Shown one piece after another: positions 51,798 to 59,460 of a stretch of DNA of 64,000 nt. Position 1 is the first letter of the stretch. Each line of letters starts with the position of its first letter. Origin of the DNA: Glycomyces lechevalierae (lineage in GTDB: Bacteria > Actinomycetota > Actinomycetes > Mycobacteriales > Micromonosporaceae); contig NZ_JAPZVQ010000009.1 of the NCBI RefSeq assembly GCF_027622945.1, positions 113,102-177,101 of the forward strand. Reading direction: 5' to 3'. The translations under genes and the position numbers were made by a program. Under the pieces are notes generated by a model that saw only the letters and a list, made by a program, of their open reading frames with translations, was not told the DNA's origin and ran no database searches.

Positions 51798-52156
51798 CGC
51801 TCCTCCTCATCGCCGCCGGAGCCGCGGTCGGCGCGCCCGCCCGCTTCCTCACGGACCTCGTCGTCGCCCATTACGCGGGCCGGTTCCTCCCCTGGGGCAC
51901 GTTGGTGGTCAACGTCTTCGGCTCCGGCCTGGCCGTGTTCCTCGCGGTCGCCGTCGCCGACCCGGGCTGGTCGGCGCTGCTCGTCACGGGCTTCTGCGGC
52001 GCGCTGACCACGTACTCGACGCTCTCGTACGAGACGCTGCGGCTGGTCGAGGACGGGCGCTGGCACCACGCGCTGTGGAACGTGGCCGCGAACCTCGCGG
52101 GCGGCCTCGGCGCGGGCCTGGCCGGGTTCGGCCTCGCGCACCTGATCACCGGCTGA
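51794..52156 (+). CDS. crcB: Fluoride channel subunit (Fluc/CrcB), second copy
   Basis: A 120-residue four-helix Fluc protein: AAGAAVGAPARFLTDLVV, LVVNVFGSGLAVF with Asn, and GFCGALTTYSTLSYET. The track motif TYST replaces TFST, a common variation in the partner subunit. It overlaps the first copy by 4 nt, so both chains are made in equal amounts. An intrinsic terminator follows. Confidence 0.93.
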   Translation: MTLLLIAAGAAVGAPARFLTDLVVAHYAGRFLPWGTLVVNVFGSGLAVFLAVAVADPGWSALLVTGFCGALTTYSTLSYETLRLVEDGRWHHALWNVAANLAGGLGAGLAGFGLAHLITG

Positions 52157-52188
52157 CCGGCGCCGCGAAGGCCCGATGTCAGACCCAC

Positions 52189-52228
52189 CGGGCACCCTTG
52201 AGACTGGGGGCCCAGGGGTGCCCGTTTT
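52189..52228 (+). terminator. Intrinsic terminator after crcB genes
   Basis: CGGGCACCC (52189-52197) and GGGTGCCCG (52216-52224) pair perfectly over an 18-nt loop and are followed by TTTT. Confidence 0.75.
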
Positions 52229-52330
52229 GCAGGGCGGCGCCCGACTCGTCCCTCCGATCCCGACACGCGCCACCGTCAAATGCGCGGTTCCGGCACCTCC
52301 ATACCCGACGATCGAGGTCCTGCCAAAGCT

Positions 52331-52367
52331 GCCGGTCGGGGGCCCGGACTTCGGTCCCCCGACCGGC
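52331..52367 (+). other. Strong hairpin just upstream of the subtilase start
   Basis: 12-bp perfect stem (52331-52342 with 52356-52367), 13-nt loop, 21 nt before the ATG and ending close to the GAAGGGG ribosome-binding site. It may stabilise the mRNA leader or affect translation; it could also be a second terminator. Confidence 0.5.
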
Positions 52368-52388
52368 ACGACTCGAAGGGGACCCCTG

Positions 52389-54923
52389 ATGCCGGGAGGC
52401 TTCCGCGCGCTCGCGCGCCAACGATCCGCACCGCACCGCTTCCCGACCCGACCCGCCGCGTTCCTCGCGGCCGCCGTCGCCCTGCCGCTCCTGGCCGCCT
52501 CGGCCCCTGCGGCGCAGGCGAACCCGGACGAAGGGCCCGCGCAGGTCTGGCTGGTCGAACTCGCCCCGGGCGCGGGCGAATCGGCGCTCGACGCCGCTGC
52601 CCGCGGGCTCGACTACACGGTCCGGCACGACTTCTCGCGTGTGTGGAACGGCGTCTCGGTCGAGACCGACCCAGCCACCGCGCGCCGCCTCGAGCGCCTC
52701 GACATGGTCGAGCAGGTCTGGTCCGACGTGCGCTTCCGCGGCCCGTCCCGCGTCGACATGGCGGGCCCCGAGGAATCGGCGCAACCCGAACTGGCGCAGG
52801 CGATCCAGACGACCCGCGCGGCGGACGCGCACACGCGGGGCATCACCGGCGAGGGCGTCAAGGTCGGCATCATCGACACCGGCATCGACTACACCCACCC
52901 CGACCTGGGCGGCTGCTTCGGCTCGGACTGCCGGGTCGCGTACGGCACCGACTTCGTGGGCGACGAGTTCGACTCCGACGACCCCGAGCACGCCGACCCC
53001 GCCCCCGACGACGACCCTGCCGACTGCGCCGGCCACGGCACGCACGTCGCGGGCATCGTGGGCGCGAACGGCCGCGTCACCGGCGTCGCCCCGGACGTCG
53101 AGTTCGGGGCCTACAAGGTGTTCGGCTGCAGCGGTTCCACCAGCTCCGAGGTCATCATGCAGGCGCTCGAAGCGGCGCTCGACGACGGCATGGACGTCGT
53201 GAACCTCTCGCTCGGCCAGTCGTTCCAGTGGCCGGGCTACCCGACGGCGGTCGCCGCGGACAAGCTCACCGAGGAGGGCGTCACGGTCGTCGCCTCGATG
53301 GGCAACGACGGCGACGCCGGCGTTTACTCCGGCTCCGCGCCGGGCGTCGGCTCCGAGGTGATCGGCGTGGCCTCCACTGACAATCCCAAGCAGCGCATGG
53401 ACGCCGTGTACGTCGAGGCACTGGACCGCAAGGTCGGCTACCGGCTCATCGACGACACCCCCGAGCCCGAACCGGGCGCGCTCACCGACCCGCTGGTGTG
53501 GCTCGGCCGCGCGTGCCCCGACGACGCCTCCGAAGGCGACGTCGCGGGCAAGGCCGCGCTGATCGTGCGCGGCTCCTGCACGTTCAAGGTGAAGTACGAA
53601 CGGGCCGTCGCCGAGGGCGCGACGAGCGTCGTCATCTACAACGACCGCTCAGGTCCCTTCGGCGGCAGCGGCATCGCGGACGGCCCCGTCCCGGCGATCG
53701 GCATCACCGACACCGACGGCAAGGACCTGCACGACCTCGCCGCGATCGGCAAGGCTCCCGTTCTCGAGTTCACCGGCAAGACCGTCCTGGTCGACATGCC
53801 GCGAGGCGGCCTCGCCTCCTCCTTCACCGCTTATGGTCCCGGCCCGGACCTCTCCTTCAAACCCGACGTGTCCGCCCCCGGCGGCGGCATCTGGTCCACC
53901 GTCCCCGTCGCCGACGGCTCCTACAAGTCCCTTTCCGGCACATCGATGTCCTCCCCGCACGTCGCCGGCGCGGCCGCGCTCCTCCTCCAGGACGACCCGC
54001 GGCTCGAACCCCGCGACGTGCGCACCCGCCTCGCCAACTCCGCCAAGCCCGTCCCGTGGGGCGACAACCCGGACCTCGGCGAACTCGAAGCGGCCCACCG
54101 CCAAGGCACCGGCGTCATCGACGTGATCGACGCCCTCGACGCCGAGGCCTGCCTCTACCCGACGGGCGTCAACACCGGCGACGGCACGGGCCCGCGCACC
54201 TTCGAGCTCCAACTGACGTCACGCGACAGCGAAACCCGCACGTACAAGCTCACCCACCAATCCACCATCGCCACAACAGGAGACGAACGAGACCCCGGCT
54301 TCAACGCCGCCGAACCCAAAGTGACCTTCGAACCGAAGACCCTGGACCTCCACCCAGGCCAAACCGCGACCATCGAGGTCACCGTCGAACCGAGCCCGGA
54401 CCTCCCCTTGGGAAGCGTCTTCGGAGGCCGCATCACCGCCCGCCCCGACAACGGCGAGTCCCTGACCGCCGCCTACTCGGGCTACCAAGGCGACTACCTG
54501 TCGATCCCCGTCCTCGAACACCCGGACTTCCCGAAGCTCGCGGCCGTCGTCGGCCAAGACCCGGAAACTCACGAGTTCGACTACCGCGACATCGAAGACG
54601 GCGAAACCTTCAGCCTCACCGAAGGCCCCGACCTCGCCGCACTCGTCTTCCTCGGCCACCAAGTCGCCGAACTGACGATCACCGCCGAGAACGCCGACAC
54701 CGGCGAACGCATCGAATGGGAGCCGGAGCAATACCTCCAACGCTCCCCCGGTCCCGACGACGCCATGGGCATCCACCTCCAAGACCTCACCGCCGAACAA
54801 CCCGACGCCCTCCAACCGGGCCGCTGGACCCTCGAAGTCAAGGTCCTCAAAGCCCTCGGCGACGAATCCAACCCAGCCCACTGGGAAGCCTGGCAATCAC
54901 CAACCTTCACCCTCACCAAATAA
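52389..54923 (+). CDS. Secreted subtilisin-like serine peptidase (S8)
   Basis: An 844-residue exported protease. Signal peptide (residues 1-45, ending APAAQA), an inhibitor-I9-like propeptide (VWLVELAPGAGESALDAAAR), then the S8 domain with Asp163 (GIIDTGIDYTHPDL), His216 (GHGTHVAG) and Ser519 (GTSMSSPHVAGAAAL). A PA domain is inserted before the Ser (GKAALIVRGSCTFKVKYERA). The C-terminal 230 residues are beta-rich, Fn3-like. The start at 52389 is chosen for the signal peptide and GAAGGGG site. It is active outside the cell on proteins; no partner genes nearby. Confidence 0.92.
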   Translation: MPGGFRALARQRSAPHRFPTRPAAFLAAAVALPLLAASAPAAQANPDEGPAQVWLVELAPGAGESALDAAARGLDYTVRHDFSRVWNGVSVETDPATARRLERLDMVEQVWSDVRFRGPSRVDMAGPEESAQPELAQAIQTTRAADAHTRGITGEGVKVGIIDTGIDYTHPDLGGCFGSDCRVAYGTDFVGDEFDSDDPEHADPAPDDDPADCAGHGTHVAGIVGANGRVTGVAPDVEFGAYKVFGCSGSTSSEVIMQALEAALDDGMDVVNLSLGQSFQWPGYPTAVAADKLTEEGVTVVASMGNDGDAGVYSGSAPGVGSEVIGVASTDNPKQRMDAVYVEALDRKVGYRLIDDTPEPEPGALTDPLVWLGRACPDDASEGDVAGKAALIVRGSCTFKVKYERAVAEGATSVVIYNDRSGPFGGSGIADGPVPAIGITDTDGKDLHDLAAIGKAPVLEFTGKTVLVDMPRGGLASSFTAYGPGPDLSFKPDVSAPGGGIWSTVPVADGSYKSLSGTSMSSPHVAGAAALLLQDDPRLEPRDVRTRLANSAKPVPWGDNPDLGELEAAHRQGTGVIDVIDALDAEACLYPTGVNTGDGTGPRTFELQLTSRDSETRTYKLTHQSTIATTGDERDPGFNAAEPKVTFEPKTLDLHPGQTATIEVTVEPSPDLPLGSVFGGRITARPDNGESLTAAYSGYQGDYLSIPVLEHPDFPKLAAVVGQDPETHEFDYRDIEDGETFSLTEGPDLAALVFLGHQVAELTITAENADTGERIEWEPEQYLQRSPGPDDAMGIHLQDLTAEQPDALQPGRWTLEVKVLKALGDESNPAHWEAWQSPTFTLTK

Positions 54924-54935
54924 CCCAACAACCAA

Positions 54936-54965
54936 CGCGCCCCACCGGCCAACCGGTGGGGCGCG
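54936..54965 (+). terminator. Terminator after the subtilase
   Basis: 13-bp perfect stem (54936-54948 with 54953-54965) and CCAA loop, 13 bp after the stop. Confidence 0.75.
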
Positions 54966-55148
54966 TCGCTGTCCAGCCCCACACCCCCTGGCGCACAGCC
55001 CAACCCGTGAGCACCCGCTCACGCGCGTACCCCACGCACGACACGTCTGGGATATAACTGACCGCGACTCCCAAAATCGACATGAGAGACGATCCCCCAT
55101 GTACGCACCGCCCGCTCCTCTCAGTCCCACCGCAATCGGAGCGCTGCC

Positions 55149-56828
55149 ATGGCAGTAAGCCGCGCGGGAGGGTCCAGCCGCGGCCCCAGTCAGCACTTCA
55201 ACGAGGTTCTCACCGCGCTCGACGGATTCCACCAGGCCCTGGCCGACCGTTATATGCGCAAGGCTTGCGAGGCCCTGAACAGGTCGACGACCACGTCCCT
55301 CCCCGGTCCTGCCAACACCGGCGGCGACGGCGGGCCAGTACTAGAGCTCACCGAAGCCGATCAGGCACACGTCGCGTACTGCGAGATCCAGCGGTGGTTC
55401 GCGGAGAACGAAGTCGGAACCCGCTTCGACTCCATCACCTGCTCGGGCTATGTGCCACAGCAATACCTCACCGACGGCTCCAGCACCCAGGGCTTCACCT
55501 GCAAAGCCCCGGAGCTGTTGACCTTGGCCGCCGAATGGGCGACACAAGACCGCGAATGGATCCAGGAGCGCATCCCAAAGTTCTCGATGCAGCAGATTCC
55601 CGCGCTGCGAGCGGCACGGGACGCCTTCGTCAACGCCGCACAGGCATTCGGGGCGAGTCCGGAAGCAGGGAGCGACGGCTGGGACACCAACGGAACCTTC
55701 ACCCTCGACGGAGTCGGAAGCAGCTTGCCCGAAACCATCGACGATATCGCCTACTCCGAACTGAGCCCCCCGCCTGCTTGGCTGGCCGGTTGGACGGGCG
55801 CGGCCGCTGAAGGCGCCGCTCTGGGGTTCTTTCACACCATCACTGCGACGCTGCACAATCACGCCCTCATAGCGAACGCTCTCGGATACCTGATCAATCT
55901 CAGAGCCACGATCATCGACGAGAATCGGCGCAACACCCTCGACCTCATCGGCTCCGCCACTGAAGCACTAGGCGCGACGGCTACGACTGATGTCGACCTC
56001 ACCAAGCGTTGGGCGGTCGTCGAGGGCATCGGGGCGGCCATCTCCCTGGTTCCAGCAGGGGCCACGGTCGGCGCTCCGATCGTTTTCGTGGGATGGCTTG
56101 GTGCACAACTGAAACCAACGAAGAAGGAGACGAACTTCGCCTCCGATCCACTTGAAGTGGCGACGCGGCTTTCCGATGCTATCGACGAAATGAAACGTGA
56201 CATCGAGTACAGCGAGGCTGACTACCGATCGGAGTCAGGGCAGGTTGAGAGCGCTATCGGATCGGCCAGACTCGAAGTTCTGGAGCTGTACGACATCACG
56301 CAGAACAATCCTGAAGGAACCGCGGGCAGCGACGCCGGGTTCAGCGCCGACATCGACGAGATGACCGGCCTTGCTTCGACTTGTTACGGGATCGCCGAAG
56401 CCTACGAGCAGATTCGCTCGCAACTCGGGGACGTCTATGACGGTGACGCGCACCTGAAGGACCAAGATGGCGACGCGACTGAGGCCGACACTCGTGTGCT
56501 CGCCATGCGGGAAGACTTCTTGAACTTCATCTCTACTGCGATAGGGCGATATTGCCTCGCCGGCGAACAGATCGAAGAGGCCGCTCGCACGTACGCGGAG
56601 TCCGACGACCAGGCCGCAACGAGCTTCGAAGCGTGGGAAGACGAGACTGGGGACATTCAAAGCGATCCTCCAGTCGCCCACGATGAATCCGAGGGCCTCG
56701 CAGCGGCTACCGATCGCACCAGCGAACCTGGGGCTCAGGACGAGACCCCCGATGACGATGCAGAAATCGCCTACGACCCCGAAGGTTGGGACCATCCAAC
56801 ACCAGAACCGCAGCAAGGACCGGCATGA
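55149..56828 (+). CDS. Large helical protein of unknown function, module A
   Basis: A 559-residue protein with no recognised family and no signal peptide. The first 380 residues are mainly helical, with two hydrophobic segments around residues 219-250 and 298-320 (AISLVPAGATVGAPIVFVGW). The middle resembles long alpha-helical ESX/LXG-type proteins (LEVATRLSDAIDEMKRDIEY). The last 90 residues are acidic and disordered (Glu/Asp/Pro-rich). GGAG precedes the ATG. The next gene, a lipoprotein, overlaps it by 4 nt. Codon use is less GC-extreme than in the first 50 kb. A secreted effector or surface-complex scaffold is possible, but this is inference. Confidence 0.75.
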   Translation: MAVSRAGGSSRGPSQHFNEVLTALDGFHQALADRYMRKACEALNRSTTTSLPGPANTGGDGGPVLELTEADQAHVAYCEIQRWFAENEVGTRFDSITCSGYVPQQYLTDGSSTQGFTCKAPELLTLAAEWATQDREWIQERIPKFSMQQIPALRAARDAFVNAAQAFGASPEAGSDGWDTNGTFTLDGVGSSLPETIDDIAYSELSPPPAWLAGWTGAAAEGAALGFFHTITATLHNHALIANALGYLINLRATIIDENRRNTLDLIGSATEALGATATTDVDLTKRWAVVEGIGAAISLVPAGATVGAPIVFVGWLGAQLKPTKKETNFASDPLEVATRLSDAIDEMKRDIEYSEADYRSESGQVESAIGSARLEVLELYDITQNNPEGTAGSDAGFSADIDEMTGLASTCYGIAEAYEQIRSQLGDVYDGDAHLKDQDGDATEADTRVLAMREDFLNFISTAIGRYCLAGEQIEEAARTYAESDDQAATSFEAWEDETGDIQSDPPVAHDESEGLAAATDRTSEPGAQDETPDDDAEIAYDPEGWDHPTPEPQQGPA

Positions 56829-57547
56829 TGAACAGGTCGCGAACCTCATTCGCCCATCTCTCACGGATTGCCACGACCACCGGTGCCGCTGCATCGATGA
56901 TGCTTCTCGTTTCGCTCTTGACCGCTTGCACCGACCCCGAGCAGGGATCGCTCGAAAGCCCTTCCGAGACTGAAGCAAGCCAGAAATCGCCAGATGACGA
57001 CCCTAAGTTCGTCATGGAGATTGACCCGGATGCCTGTCCACCCGCAGGTGCACTGCCCGGTGAGTATGCAGCGCCGGAAGATATCGGATACCAGGAAGAT
57101 TTCTCCACGCCAAACTCCTATGAGACGCTGTCATGTTCATACAGAGGCGGCGTTGAAATTTTGGACGGACTCGACTCCATCGTCCTGGCATCCGGTGGCA
57201 CGGACGTGATCATCACGGACGGATCGCCCTTGATCCCACTATTTCAAGGAACCGCGGTCGACTTCAACCAGGCGTCCGGAGCAGAATACTTCCAAGAATG
57301 GGATCAAGTCGTCCAGGATGTCGAGACTGACAGCAGCTACTTCATGGAAGAAAGCTCAGCGATAGTCTTCAATTTCTTCGCAAACCTCGACAATCTTTAC
57401 GTGACAGCCAGCTTCGTGTTCGTGGTACCAGATGAGCTCGTCCTGAATAGTGGAAACGAGGTCGCCAAGGCAGAGGTCAAGACTGCTGCCTACGAGATTC
57501 TCGGTGCGCTAGTGCCTCCTGTTGTGGATGGGCTGGAGCGAGAGTAA
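56825..57547 (+). CDS. Lipoprotein, module A
   Basis: A 240-residue lipoprotein: positively charged start (MMNRSRTSFAHLSRI), hydrophobic core and lipobox LLTAC (Cys near residue 35). An acidic linker follows, then a domain with CPPAGALPGEYAAPEDIGYQ and a second Cys in LSCSYRGG that may pair. Its ATG overlaps the upstream stop (ATGA), so it is made with the large helical protein. It resembles in layout the lipoprotein at 63632, which also ends a helical-protein operon. Function unknown; perhaps an anchor or immunity-like partner. Confidence 0.75.
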   Translation: MMNRSRTSFAHLSRIATTTGAAASMMLLVSLLTACTDPEQGSLESPSETEASQKSPDDDPKFVMEIDPDACPPAGALPGEYAAPEDIGYQEDFSTPNSYETLSCSYRGGVEILDGLDSIVLASGGTDVIITDGSPLIPLFQGTAVDFNQASGAEYFQEWDQVVQDVETDSSYFMEESSAIVFNFFANLDNLYVTASFVFVVPDELVLNSGNEVAKAEVKTAAYEILGALVPPVVDGLERE

Positions 57548-57556
57548 ACGGAGAAA

Positions 57557-57585
57557 GGTGCCGCCAGGTGAAGCCCGGCGGCACC
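57557..57585 (+). terminator. Terminator of module A
   Basis: GGTGCCGCC (57557-57565) pairs perfectly with 57577-57585 across 11 nt, 10 bp after the stop. Confidence 0.65.
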
Positions 57586-57649
57586 CCGTAACCTTCACGC
57601 ATTCAGAGACCTGGATCGGACAAGATCGTCGGATTTGCCCCTGGTTACT

Positions 57650-57847
57650 GCACCTCGGAGATAAACGTGGAGCAGGCGCTACGCGGTCGACAGCAACCTG
57701 AGGGTAAGGATCATGGTGACCGGAGGAGGCAGTGACGGCAGGGCGTGGGTGTGATTGCTTCCTGGCGGTTATGTCGTGACCCCCTACCAGGTGCGACCGG
57801 TTCTCGATCGCCCAATGTCGGCGGACGCGGTTTGCCTTGGCGCTCAT
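57650..57847 (-). pseudogene. Transposase C-terminal scrap (ISAs1-like)
   Basis: The minus strand reads ANRVRRHWAIENRSHLVG from 57838, matching the RxHWxIENxLHW block near the end of ISAs1-type (H-repeat) transposases. The expected following region is out of frame with several stops. No terminal repeats or upstream transposase domain remain. The rest of 57586-58176 holds no gene I can support. Confidence 0.45.
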
Positions 57848-58176
57848 GGGAATTCGACACTCACATGATCGCTTGGGCCGTGTCCGCGTTGCTATTGCGA
57901 CCCAACCGATCCCACACCAGCCGGGCTACGAAACACCCGATACGCGCACGAGCCCTTGTCATTCATCGGAATCACGACATAGCCGTCAGAGAGCAATCAC
58001 GCCCAACGGCCAATAGGCAACCTGCGGGAATAGCGGTGCTACAGGCGGCGACAGGTGCAGGCACGCGTCCCCACAGCAATTCCGAGAAGCGCTAACATTT
58101 ATCCTCAGTCGCTCGAACATGCACACGAGATGCGATTCGAGCCTCCCCTTGACTTCAGAACAATGAGGACATTCTG

Positions 58177-58665
58177 GTGCTTAAGAAGACGCTTATGGTC
58201 GTCGGCCTGGCCGTCGCCACCCTTGTTGCCACCGCGACCCCGGCCTCCGCCACGGAGTACTCGTCGGCCCTCAAAATCCAAGGAGTCCAGTACAACGCGC
58301 CCGGCCGCGACGACAACCGCTGCGTGGGAGGGAACACCTCCCAGGAGTACCTGACCATCAAGAACTACTCCAAGACTGCGACGGTCAACCTCCGGGGCTA
58401 CCTGGTGAAGGACGCTGCCGGCAACAGCTTCAAGTTCACCGCCGACCACTACCTCCAGCCCGGCGACTACGTCCGGCTTCGCGGGGGCAACGGCAACGAT
58501 TCGGACGGGAACAACGTCGTCTACCGGGACAACTGCAACTTCATCTGGAACAACACCGGCGACTCCATCTATCTCTACAAGCCGACGGGCGCGGGCGCGG
58601 ACTCCCACTCCTACACCCCGGCGCGCGATGACGCCGACGGCAACGGCTACGTAACCTTCCACTGA
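58177..58665 (+). CDS. Secreted lamin-tail-domain (LTD) protein
   Basis: A 162-residue exported protein: Sec signal (KKTLMVVGLAVATLVATATP, cleavage after ASA), then one immunoglobulin-like LTD domain (LKIQGVQYNAPGRDD, EYLTIKNYSKTATVNLRGYL, YLQPGDYVRLRGGNG, NFIWNNTGDSIYLYKP). Two cysteines (RCVGG and NCNFIW) probably form a disulfide. LTD proteins are found on bacterial surfaces and with nucleases; here it is alone. The start is GTG 58177 with GAGG upstream. Confidence 0.87.
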   Translation: MLKKTLMVVGLAVATLVATATPASATEYSSALKIQGVQYNAPGRDDNRCVGGNTSQEYLTIKNYSKTATVNLRGYLVKDAAGNSFKFTADHYLQPGDYVRLRGGNGNDSDGNNVVYRDNCNFIWNNTGDSIYLYKPTGAGADSHSYTPARDDADGNGYVTFH

Positions 58666-58759
58666 GCTCCCCATCGCGCAGCGCTCAGGCGCACTGCATG
58701 ATCGGGTGGCTGCGGGACTGGCCCGGTGACGCGCGACCTCGGCGATGCGGACGCCGCTA

Positions 58760-58804
58760 CCATGGAATTCATTGATGCGGTTATCGCATCAATGAATTCC
58801 ATGG
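58760..58804. repeat. Perfect 20-5-20 palindrome
   Basis: Arms 58760-58779 and 58785-58804 (20 bp each, no mismatch) flank GTTAT. The arms contain CCATGG, GAATTC and TTGATGCG and are AT-rich against a GC-rich background. No T tract or gene end fits a simple terminator. Confidence 0.9.
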
Positions 58805-58910
58805 ATCACTGAGTCACGCGGGGGAACCCTCGACGGGTCCAGGGCGCGGGCGAGTTTACCCAGGTGAGGGGTTTGCCGATCCGGTGGTCTGAGAGGGCCG
58901 GCCGAGCCGG

Positions 58911-59030
58911 GTGTACCGCCCCGACCTCACACCAGCGAAAGGCGATCTGGTCTTGTGGGAGGAGATCTTCGGGCAACGGCACCCCTACCGGGGCCAAATC
59001 GAGGGCATTCCGGCGCAGGGCCTGGACTGA
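58911..59030 (+). CDS. Possible 39-residue ORF or gene fragment
   Basis: Begins at GTG 58911 (VYRPDLTPAKGDLVLWEEIF) and ends at TGA just before a strong bidirectional terminator. Composition is protein-like, but there is no ribosome-binding site at a suitable distance. It could be the tail of a lost gene. Confidence 0.3.
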   Translation: MYRPDLTPAKGDLVLWEEIFGQRHPYRGQIEGIPAQGLD

Positions 59031-59032
59031 CC

Positions 59033-59066
59033 AAGGTGCGGGCGGCGAATGCCGCCCGCACCTTTT
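59033..59066. terminator. Bidirectional intrinsic terminator
   Basis: 14-bp perfect stem (59033-59046 with 59051-59064), loop GAAT, TTTT on the plus side and complementary AA on the other, 10 bp from the stop of the minus-strand gene. Confidence 0.85.
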
Positions 59067-59076
59067 GTCGGTTCGG

Positions 59077-59460
59077 CTAGCGGTCGCAGATCTTGGTATT
59101 GGCCCGCCAAACTCCTGCCGCGCATGCTGTGAGGGCCGGTTCGTTGGCCAAGGCCCATTCGGTGTGGAAGGGCTCGGCTATGACGAGTCTTGGGTTGGGT
59201 GTTTCAAGGTTGATGATGTGGCCGATGGGGGGTGGGTGGATCTCCTTGAAGGTCAGGCGGAAGCGGGTTTGGCCGAGGACTAGGGAGTACTGGACTTGAC
59301 GGTCGTCGATGGTTTCGGTGGCGAGGATGGGGAGTCCTGCCAGGTCGATCGGGAGGACTTGGTCCGGTGGGTCGGTGTGGCGGACTGGGAGTGGGATTGC
59401 CTGCAGGGCTTTGATGTAGCGGGCTCGGATGCGGCGGGTGGTGTAGCGGTCGGGGATCAT
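59077..59460 (-). CDS. Unknown protein, second gene of a novel pair
   Basis: A 127-residue soluble protein (MIPDRYTTRRIRARYIKALQ ... DRQVQYSLVLGQTRFRLTFK). It looks like a compact alpha/beta fold, with no signal peptide. Its ATG overlaps the end of the preceding 498-residue gene by 4 nt, so the two products are probably coupled. No family recognised. Confidence 0.7.
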   Translation of the reverse strand: MIPDRYTTRRIRARYIKALQAIPLPVRHTDPPDQVLPIDLAGLPILATETIDDRQVQYSLVLGQTRFRLTFKEIHPPPIGHIINLETPNPRLVIAEPFHTEWALANEPALTACAAGVWRANTKICDR

